Assembly (NCBI GenBank): GCA_964597495.1
Contig: CAZQYC010000103.1
Coordinates: 1 to 12,011 of the forward strand
Direction: 5' to 3'
Length of the DNA: 12,011 bases
Origin: CAZQYC01 sp964597495
GTDB taxonomy: Bacteria; Pseudomonadota; Gammaproteobacteria; Steroidobacterales; Steroidobacteraceae
Positions 1-5,499 of this stretch are shown piece by piece. The position numbers were made by a program, and so were the translations under genes. The number at the start of each line of letters is the position of its first letter. Within the stretch, counting starts at the first letter, position 1. Below the pieces are notes generated by a model. The model was given only the letters and a program-made list of their open reading frames with translations. It was not told where the DNA came from and ran no database searches.

Positions 1-90
1 TTAGTTGTATGTAGGTTCTCATTTAGGTTGGCACCAGAAACGAACAAATTTTAGAAGCCGAATCAAAAAGCTGCACGAATCGATGCTGAG

Positions 91-117
91 AAAAGCAACG
101 CGCTGAAAGCGCGTTGC
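91..117 (-). terminator. Candidate intrinsic terminator, minus-strand direction
   Basis: A perfect 10-bp inverted repeat (GCAACGCGCT at 95–104, AGCGCGTTGC at 108–117) encloses a 3-base loop. Four A residues at 91–94 give a short U-tract only when read on the minus strand, so the terminator reading fits leftward transcription. No minus-strand gene lies just to the right, so the transcript it would stop is unknown. It could instead be a plain structural repeat. Confidence 0.35.
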
Positions 118-166
118 GATGGCGCTTCACGACACGACACGCGAGCGAATTGTGCGATCGCCACAG

Positions 167-194
167 ACTCGCGTCTCCGGCGAGTGATGTTTTT
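167..194 (+). terminator. Candidate weak intrinsic terminator, plus strand
   Basis: ACTCGC (167–172) and GCGAGT (180–185) form a 6-bp stem with a 7-base loop. A run of five T residues (190–194) follows four bases later. This would stop rightward transcription entering from outside the left edge. The stem is short, so confidence is low. Confidence 0.3.
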
Positions 195-270
195 GCTGCG
201 ACTCACCGTTTAGGCGTAACAGCGTTCGCCATCGCGCATTGGTAGTGGTGTATGACCGCCATGTGCCCTT

Positions 271-300
271 TTGACACACTCGTGACTGACCGCTTTACGG
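271..300 (+). promoter_or_regulatory. Possible sigma-70 promoter for the carboxylesterase
   Basis: A perfect −35 hexamer TTGACA lies at 271–276. At a 17-base spacing the −10 position reads TTTACG, which matches the consensus poorly. Transcription from here would give a leader of roughly 200 bases that carries the inverted repeat at 363–387. Only the −35 element is convincing. Confidence 0.25.
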
Positions 301-362
301 AGAGCACAATCGGGTCTTTCGAGGACCTGATGTATGACTCGATTGTCGCTGCTGACGTTGCT

Positions 363-387
363 CTTCGTACGGGTGACACGTACGAAG
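363..387. promoter_or_regulatory. Perfect 9-bp inverted repeat (operator or leader hairpin)
   Basis: CTTCGTACG (363–371) and CGTACGAAG (379–387) are exact reverse complements separated by 7 bases. As DNA, the 25-bp dyad has the size of an operator for a dimeric repressor such as a TetR-type protein. As RNA, it would fold into a stable hairpin in the esterase leader. No T-run follows, so it is not an intrinsic terminator. The repeat is seen directly; its role is inferred. Confidence 0.45.
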
Positions 388-491
388 GAATCAAGATGCC
401 CTATGTGAGTACAAGGGAACCGGTAAGCCGTCATCGATCCAGTTGCCGGTTATATCCTGCGTCCGTAAAGGAACGTTGCCTTTCGCGACGA

Positions 492-505
492 GTGGGGTTA
501 CCCAC
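492..505 (+). promoter_or_regulatory. Hairpin at the esterase ribosome-binding position
   Basis: GTGGG (492–496) and CCCAC (501–505) form a 5-bp stem with a 4-base loop, ending four bases before the chosen ATG at 510. The only purine-rich stretch that could bind the ribosome (GAGTGGGG, 490–497) lies inside it. Translation of the esterase may therefore be damped by this structure. The role is inferred. Confidence 0.3.
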
Positions 506-509
506 GACG

Positions 510-2060
510 ATGATCTGGTTTGTGGCTCTCTGCGTCGCCCTTGTTGGGTCAGCCCAAGCCGCGATTGATCAAGCAGAGGTTACGGGCGGCACCGTGCAGG
601 GCACAGTCAACCACGGCGTCGCCGTCTTCAAGGGCATACCGTTCGCGGCGCCGCCCGTTGGCGATCTGCGCTGGAAAGCGCCACAGCCGGTCATTCCCTG
701 GACCGGCGTCAAGCAGACTCGCGCTGTCGCATGGCCTTGCACCCAGGGCTCAGGCGCTCCGGGAGGGTCGAGCGAGGATTGCCTTTATCTGAATGTTTGG
801 ACTGCGGCTATCTCGCCCGCCGAAAAGCGTCCGGTCATGGTGTGGATCCATGGCGGCAATTTTGTTGCTGGCGACGCCTCCTCACCGGATTTCGATGGTG
901 CGCGCTTTGCCCAAGACGGTGTTGTCCTGGTCAGCATTGCCTATCGGCTGGGTGCCTTCGGCTTTCTGGCTCATCCGGAGTTGCGCCAAGAGAGCGGCAG
1001 AAGCTCCGGTACTTATGCCCTTGAGGATCAAATCGCAGCGCTGCAATGGGTTAAACGCAATATCCAGCGCTTCGGTGGTGATGCGCAGCGCGTTACGATT
1101 TTCGGCGAGTCTTCCGGCGCAATGTCGGTGAGCTTGCTCGCTGGCTCACCTGCGGCGCGCGGTCTGTTTCAGCGAGCGATTGCCGAGAGCGGAGCGGTTT
1201 TCGCTCCGCCTACACGTCTCGGTCAGCGCCGCGGACCGTTGCTTTCGATCGAATTGGCGGAGAACACGGGTAAAGACTTTCTCAAGAGCCTGGGTGTCGT
1301 GGACATCCGCGCTGCGCGACTCATTTCCACTGAAAGAATCTTCCACGCGGCGTCAGACGCGCCAGGATTCAAATTCTGGGCGGTGCTGGACGGGGAAATA
1401 GTGAACGCGCCCAATGCCGAACTCTACCGCGCCGGGCGATTTAACGACGTTCCCACCTTGATCGGTTTCAACTCCGGGGAGGGCGCGGGCACTGCTCCGC
1501 CCAATACGACCACCAAATCATTTTTGGAGATCGGCAAGGACACCCCCCAAGCGTGCGCACCAAAAATCGCGGCGGTACTGGCACGTTACGCACACAACAC
1601 CGATGCTGCCGCTGCGAAGTCGTACGAGGACTTATCACGAGATTCGGACTATGGCTGGAATAGCTGGACCTGGGCGCGGTTGCATGCGCGCAAGGGCCAC
1701 AGCAAGGTCTTCATGTATTACTTTGATATCAGCCCACCGGATTCGACGGCGGGCGCTCATCACGGCTCAGAGGTGGCGTACGTCTTCGGCCGGCCCAGTG
1801 CGACCGCTCGCATGGACGACGCGCGCATCTCAGATCTCATGCGTCGCTACTGGATCAATTTCGCCAAGAGCGGTGACCCCAATGGGCCAGGTCTGCCCGC
1901 GTGGCCGGCCTTTTCGGATGAGGCTCCCCGCGCGATGGTCTTCGACCGGACGCCCAGTGCCCGCCGGCTACCCAATCTTGATCGTATGCGATCGATCGAT
2001 GCTTTCTTCACATGCGTAGTAGTGGACCACGCTGCTGACGAAAAGAAAGTGGTCAATTAG
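510..2060 (+). CDS. Secreted type-B carboxylesterase/lipase
   Basis: This is a serine hydrolase of the carboxylesterase type-B (cholinesterase-like) alpha/beta-hydrolase family, predicted to cleave carboxylic esters in the periplasm or outside the cell. From the ATG at 510 it is 516 residues, a normal length for the family. A signal peptide with hydrophobic core at residues 2–14 ends near AQA at 15–17. The family signature EDCLYLNVW is at 89–97 and the HGG oxyanion-hole motif at 114–116. The nucleophile elbow GESSG places the catalytic serine at 201. The remaining triad is Glu324 (in GFNSGEG) and His418 (in AHHGSEVAYVFG). The frame stays open upstream to 252, but the 86 extra residues resemble no secretory leader and overlap a strong inverted repeat, so the later start is preferred; a GTG at 492 is possible. 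The substrate cannot be told from sequence. No partner gene is evident; the next gene is a racemase remnant. Confidence 0.93.
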   Translation: MIWFVALCVALVGSAQAAIDQAEVTGGTVQGTVNHGVAVFKGIPFAAPPVGDLRWKAPQPVIPWTGVKQTRAVAWPCTQGSGAPGGSSEDCLYLNVWTAAISPAEKRPVMVWIHGGNFVAGDASSPDFDGARFAQDGVVLVSIAYRLGAFGFLAHPELRQESGRSSGTYALEDQIAALQWVKRNIQRFGGDAQRVTIFGESSGAMSVSLLAGSPAARGLFQRAIAESGAVFAPPTRLGQRRGPLLSIELAENTGKDFLKSLGVVDIRAARLISTERIFHAASDAPGFKFWAVLDGEIVNAPNAELYRAGRFNDVPTLIGFNSGEGAGTAPPNTTTKSFLEIGKDTPQACAPKIAAVLARYAHNTDAAAAKSYEDLSRDSDYGWNSWTWARLHARKGHSKVFMYYFDISPPDSTAGAHHGSEVAYVFGRPSATARMDDARISDLMRRYWINFAKSGDPNGPGLPAWPAFSDEAPRAMVFDRTPSARRLPNLDRMRSIDAFFTCVVVDHAADEKKVVN

Positions 2061-2100
2061 GAGCCACGACGTGAGCGGGAGATCTCACCAGTGAAGTTTC

Positions 2101-2136
2101 TCAGCCTCTGATTGCTTGCAATCGTAGAGGTTCTGA
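2101..2136 (+). other. Long imperfect hairpin after the esterase
   Basis: The arms TCAG, CCTCT, GATTGC (2101–2115) pair with GCAATC, AGAGG, CTGA (2118–2136). This gives 15 base pairs interrupted by two 2-base bulges, with a 2-base apical gap that would open to a larger loop. It starts 40 bases after the esterase stop codon, so it may end or stabilise that transcript, but there is no T-run. It also sits exactly where recognisable racemase sequence begins. Confidence 0.45.
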
Positions 2137-2562
2137 CTCCACTCAATCCATATAGTTGAAGCGACCGCCACCGCCGTCCAGGCGCAGCAGCTACATACAG
2201 TTGGTTTGCTTGGCACGAAGGTTACGATGGAGAGCTCATTCCTTGTAGAAGGCATGGCTGCAGCAGGCATCAATGCGCTCGTGCCAGAGGCTGTCGAGAC
2301 CAGAGACTACATTCAACACACTTTAAAGGAAGAGCTGGGTCGCGGGATCCGACGGGCGGAAACCAAGTTGCCGTATCTCGGCGCAGTGACGGAACTTATA
2401 GACCGGGGCGCCCAGGGGATAATCCTGGGTTGCACCGAAATTCCGCTTTTAATCGATCAAGAAGACATTGATCTCCTGCTGTTTGACACTACTAGAATCC
2501 ATGCAGAGGCTGCGGTGGCATTCGCCTGTCATGACAACAGAACTATCTATCGAGCCGGCTGA
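2137..2562 (+). pseudogene. Aspartate/glutamate racemase, C-terminal remnant
   Basis: The translation matches the second half of the Asp/Glu racemase family, cofactor-independent two-cysteine enzymes that interconvert L- and D-amino acids. Recognisable pieces are VGLLGTKVTME near the start, GAQGIILGCTEIPLL with the second catalytic cysteine (codon 2431–2433), and FDTTRIHAEAAV near the end. The frame is open only from just after a TGA at 2134–2136. The first half of the protein, roughly 100 residues including the first catalytic cysteine (usually in a CNTMH-like motif), is absent. Only 76 bases separate it from the esterase stop, so the missing part cannot fit there. The family-like reading continues upstream of the first possible start, a TTG at 2206, which argues for decay and not a short functional gene. 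The end at 2562 looks natural. Enzyme activity is very unlikely. Confidence 0.8.
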
Positions 2563-2710
2563 GCCCCTCGCCGTACCGATAGTTGCGGCGGCAATCTGGG
2601 TACGCGGGTGCGATAGATGATAAAGATTACGGATATGCAGGCTCTATAAATGTTCCCAAAGTCCTGTGGGCATGCGAAGAGATTAGGTATGCCTTTCGAA
2701 CGTGAGGATT

Positions 2711-2790
2711 GCGGCGGAGGAGGCCGATCGACATCTGAGCCATTTTTCCGGGCACTGTACCCAGTGACTGAGCATAAAGCGCTCCGCCGC
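2711..2790. repeat. Spaced 9-bp inverted repeat with inner hairpin
   Basis: GCGGCGGAG (2711–2719) and CTCCGCCGC (2782–2790) are perfect reverse complements 62 bases apart. Between them CACTG (2753–2757) and CAGTG (2762–2766) can form a small hairpin. This lies in the gene-free stretch 2563–2842. The only open frame there is a 34-codon one (2689–2793) with no recognisable product. The region could be a small structured RNA or chance pairing of GC-rich sequence. Confidence 0.25.
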
Positions 2791-2842
2791 TGAGAATTCA
2801 GCTGATATCATCGCGCCCCATCAACGCGTAGTCGAAGTGTAT

Positions 2843-3544
2843 ATGCCCCGTCGCGTCCATGTGATCCGCCATGTCGCTTTCGAAGACTTGGGTCTTTGGG
2901 AAGCACCGCTGCAAAATTATGGAACGATTCGCTACTTTCAAGCAGGCGTCGATGATCTATCCATCTGCTTGCGCGATCAGCCCGAATTGTTGGTGGTCCT
3001 CGGCGGTCCCATCGGCGTTTACGAAACGGACCAATATCCGTTTCTCGATACTGAACTCTCGCTAATCCGTCAGCGACTCCAAAACCAATTACCGACTTTG
3101 GGAATCTGTCTGGGTGCGCAGCTCATTGCCGCTGCAGCGGGTGCACGAGTCTATCCGTCGGGGGTGAAAGAAATTGGTTGGGGTTCGATCAAACTTACTG
3201 CCGCCGGAGAATCGTCTTGCCTCCGGCACTTGGTCGATTCTCGTTACACGGTATTGCATTGGCACGGCGACACGTTCGATCTACCGCAAGACGCAGAGCT
3301 ATTAGCATCAACAGAGCTAGTCAAGAATCAGGCTTTCGTACTCGGCAGAAAAATACTTGCTCTCCAATTCCACGTTGAAGCGGACCCAGGCCAGATCGAA
3401 TCTTGGTTAATAGGGCATACATGCGAACTTGGAATGGCAAAGATCAGACCGAGCGCTCTGCGATCTGCCACGGCAGAACTTCCTATCGCTCATCGTCTGA
3501 ACTGCCAACAGGTCGTTTCCGCTTGGCTAGCTGAACTTTCCTGA
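2843..3544 (+). CDS. Class I glutamine amidotransferase (GMP synthase-like)
   Basis: This is a stand-alone GATase1-domain protein of 233 residues, similar in fold to the glutaminase half of GMP synthase. Such proteins hydrolyse glutamine to release ammonia, or act as related hydrolases. The triad is complete: nucleophilic Cys89 in GICLGAQ, then His177 and Glu179 in LQFHVEAD. The oxyanion-loop stretch VVLGGPIGVYE lies about 30 residues before the Cys. There is no signal peptide, so it acts in the cytoplasm, and there is no synthase domain. The ATG at 2843 is preferred over an in-frame GTG at 2837, although both have only a weak GAAG upstream. No acceptor-substrate enzyme lies next to it, so the partner or substrate is unknown. 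It appears to be monocistronic, with 280 non-coding bases before it and 660 after. Confidence 0.9.
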   Translation: MPRRVHVIRHVAFEDLGLWEAPLQNYGTIRYFQAGVDDLSICLRDQPELLVVLGGPIGVYETDQYPFLDTELSLIRQRLQNQLPTLGICLGAQLIAAAAGARVYPSGVKEIGWGSIKLTAAGESSCLRHLVDSRYTVLHWHGDTFDLPQDAELLASTELVKNQAFVLGRKILALQFHVEADPGQIESWLIGHTCELGMAKIRPSALRSATAELPIAHRLNCQQVVSAWLAELS

Positions 3545-4205
3545 AGCCAGCCGACAACGTAGTTCGCACCTGTCTTCATAGGCCGAACTGCAAGAACTTT
3601 TGGATATGCATATCTCACGTTTCAAAGGCGCTCACATCGACTGAGAAGGCTTGTCGATTACGGCGCCTGCTCTTAGTTGAACGCTGTTCCGCTCGCTCGT
3701 CACTCCATCGCGCAGTTGCCTACGACATCGAAGGACGCCTGTGCGCACACATCGAAAAAACAGCTCTGGGAGCGAGAGAAGAGCACGCTGCTTGCGCAAC
3801 ACTTAACCAATAAGTGCGCGTAGTTTCGCGGTGCCTCCCCACAATGTGATGCACAGCGTGCAAGCTCAGCTCTTTCCTGAACGCATTCAGGGCGCATAAC
3901 CACGCTTTTAGGAGACGCGCGTAGCAATTCATCGCGTACATTTTCGGCTAGCGACGAAATGCGATGTAACACACGCATCGAATTTTGCGCATGCGAGAAA
4001 GTTTGTTTGCGGAATCGGATCAGGGCCTGCTCGGGTTGCACCAATCAAAGTTCGCACCCTTGCCTCGCCAAGATCCCGGAAGCGCACAGGAAGTAAGACA
4101 TTTCCTGAAAGCGTTTCGAACAATTCGGAACAACGACGATGCGATAAGCGTCTTGCACCGAACGGCCGCAGGTTCGAACTGTTCTCGACTTCTTGAGGTG
4201 ACTAC
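3545..4205. other. Gene-free stretch before the pilus operon
   Basis: These 660 bases hold no frame with recognisable protein features. They contain a 12-bp palindrome GATATGCATATC (3603–3614), a hairpin CCTGAA/TTCAGG with a 4-base loop (3876–3891), and an inverted repeat CAGGAA/TTCCTG with a 9-base loop (4087–4107). A weak stem AGTTCG/CGAACT (3561–3589) sits just after the amidotransferase and might help end its transcript. The pilus operon promoter must lie in here, but no convincing −35/−10 pair or sigma-54 site was found. The length fits an extended regulatory region. Confidence 0.4.
4195..4200 (+). promoter_or_regulatory. Shine–Dalgarno site of the pilin gene
   Basis: GAGGTG ends five bases before the ATG at 4206. 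It is the clearest ribosome-binding site among the plus-strand genes, in keeping with a major structural subunit made in large amounts. It fixes the pilin start. Confidence 0.75.
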
Positions 4206-4724
4206 ATGCGTAAGGTTTTGATTGCGACTCTTTCCAGCGGTGTTCTGATGGCTGCAACCGGCACGGCCGTAGCTGCGACTGCCACGAATACATTTAACGT
4301 GACTGCGACCGTGAACAAGAACTGCTTGGTCTCCGGTGCCGATCTCAGCTTTGGCGCTTATACGCCGGGCGCTGGCGCGAAGACGGCGAATTCGGCGATT
4401 ACGGTTCGTTGCACGAAGACCACGCCGTATACAGTTTCGCTCAACGCCGGCACGACGACGGGCGGTACGCTCGCACAACGCCTGCTCGCGAACGGCGCGA
4501 ATACTTTGCAATACAACTTGTATACGACGGCCGGCCTAGGAACGATTTTCGGTGACGGCACCGGCGGTACCGGTACTCAGGCGGGCACGGGCAATGGCGT
4601 GTCGGTTGCTTCGGCGCAAACGGTGACCGTCTACGGTCAGTTGCCGGACAACGCGACGAACCAAGACGTCGTTCCGGTCGCGGGTTCTTTCTCCGATCAG
4701 ATCACAGTAACCGTCACCTACTAA
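4206..4724 (+). CDS. Spore coat U-type pilin (archaic chaperone–usher major subunit)
   Basis: The product is a 172-residue secreted protein of the spore coat U (SCPU) domain family, to which CsuA/B-type pilins belong. A classic signal peptide (MRK, then a hydrophobic core) ends near AVA at 21–23. The mature protein is an Ig-like beta-sandwich, rich in Thr, Gly and Ala. It has a conserved cysteine pair at 40 (NKNC) and 69 (VRCTK) that should form the fold's disulfide. It ends in alternating ITVTVTY, the terminal beta-strand expected of the family. The mature N-terminus (ATATNTFNVTATV) would be the donor strand completing the neighbouring subunit. It is the first gene of an operon, 22 bases before the chaperone. 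It is the only SCPU pilin in the window, so it is probably the main shaft subunit. Confidence 0.92.
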   Translation: MRKVLIATLSSGVLMAATGTAVAATATNTFNVTATVNKNCLVSGADLSFGAYTPGAGAKTANSAITVRCTKTTPYTVSLNAGTTTGGTLAQRLLANGANTLQYNLYTTAGLGTIFGDGTGGTGTQAGTGNGVSVASAQTVTVYGQLPDNATNQDVVPVAGSFSDQITVTVTY

Positions 4725-4730
4725 GTAGGT
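4716..4730. repeat. 15-bp palindrome over the pilin stop codon
   Basis: ACCTACT (4716–4722) and AGTAGGT (4724–4730) are exact reverse complements around a single base, and the TAA stop (4722–4724) is inside. In RNA it could form a short hairpin that shields the pilin end of the message. In DNA it could bind a dimeric protein. The role is not established. Confidence 0.4.
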
Positions 4731-4746
4731 ATCTCGATTCGATGAC

Positions 4747-5496
4747 ATGGCGAGACGCACTGCTTCAGTCACAAACTTAATCGCACTGATCGTGCTTGCG
4801 GCGGCCGGAAATGCCGCCGCAGGCACTTTCAGCATCTCGCCGATTCGCGTCGAGCTGACGTCGCAACAGCGTACGGAGGCACTAACCGTACGCAATGAGG
4901 AAGCGGGCCGCGATGTAGTCGTTCAAGCGCAAATTTTCGCGTGGTCGCAGCAAGACGGGCAGGATTCGCTGTCGGAAACGCGCGATCTTATCGTCACCCC
5001 GCCGGTATTCACGCTTGCTCCCGGCGCGCAACAAATCGTTCGAGTCGCATCGCGTCGACAGGCGGATGCAAAACGTGAATTGACGTATCGCCTGATACTT
5101 CAAGAAGTGCCGCCGGAAACGCCGAAGAATTTCACGGGTCTTCAGGTGGCCCTGCGGTTGAGTCTGCCGATCTTTATCGCGCCTCAATCGAAAGCGACGG
5201 CGGATTTGCGGTGGAACGCAGCCTGGCAATCGGACGATTCTCTTCGCGTGACAGCGATCAATCAAGGCGATGCACACCTGCAAGTCATCGACTTCACGGT
5301 GCAGGAGAAGGATTCCCAAACCGTGCTGAAAAATTCGGTGGTCAAGTATGTGTTACCGGGAGCGACCATGAGTTGGTCGCTGCAGCCGCCGGCGAACGCG
5401 CAGCAACTCAATACGCTAAAACAGGGCGCACTCATACTGCGCGGTGCTAGCGATCGAGGGGAGATCTCCGCCGATTTAACGGTGGTCGGCAAATAG
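4747..5496 (+). CDS. Periplasmic pilus chaperone (PapD/CsuC-like)
   Basis: The 249-residue product is a pili assembly chaperone that binds pilin subunits in the periplasm by donor-strand complementation and delivers them to the usher. A signal peptide (MARR, then a hydrophobic core) ends near NAAA at 22–25. The N-terminal Ig domain begins FSISPIRVELTS, with the arginine typical of the subunit-binding cleft. It continues through TPPVFTLAPGAQQIVRVA and YRLILQEVPPE, both characteristic of the family. The bridging strand ALRLSLPIFIAP leads into the second Ig domain. There are no cysteines, as is common for these chaperones. The start has no good Shine–Dalgarno, so translation may depend on ribosomes leaving the pilin gene. 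The stop is followed three bases later by the usher start. Confidence 0.93.
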   Translation: MARRTASVTNLIALIVLAAAGNAAAGTFSISPIRVELTSQQRTEALTVRNEEAGRDVVVQAQIFAWSQQDGQDSLSETRDLIVTPPVFTLAPGAQQIVRVASRRQADAKRELTYRLILQEVPPETPKNFTGLQVALRLSLPIFIAPQSKATADLRWNAAWQSDDSLRVTAINQGDAHLQVIDFTVQEKDSQTVLKNSVVKYVLPGATMSWSLQPPANAQQLNTLKQGALILRGASDRGEISADLTVVGK

Positions 5497-5499
5497 ATC

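Noticed and set aside
252..509. N-terminal extension of the esterase frame (86 extra residues)
   Set aside because: The extension has no family similarity, would bury the signal peptide inside the protein, and covers a perfect inverted repeat that looks regulatory.
2101..2145. Resemblance of the hairpin region to a tRNA fragment (GGTTC…ACTCC)
   Set aside because: No acceptor, D or T arm can be paired; the pairing fits one simple hairpin.
2630..2800. Minus-strand frame of about 54 residues in the gap before the amidotransferase
   Set aside because: Not recognised as any protein; short, without a clear start signal, and overlapping the inverted repeat.
3700..4044. Minus-strand 114-residue open frame in the pre-pilus gap
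   Set aside because: The composition (many Cys, Ser and Arg, no domain or leader) looks like chance translation, and no ribosome site was seen.
3545..4205. Search for a cyclic-di-GMP or other riboswitch before the pilus genes
   Set aside because: No conserved aptamer signature such as the GEMM core was found in the stretch.
4020..4511. Minus-strand 163-residue frame antisense to the pilin
   Set aside because: It is an arginine-rich shadow of the pilin coding strand with no family features.
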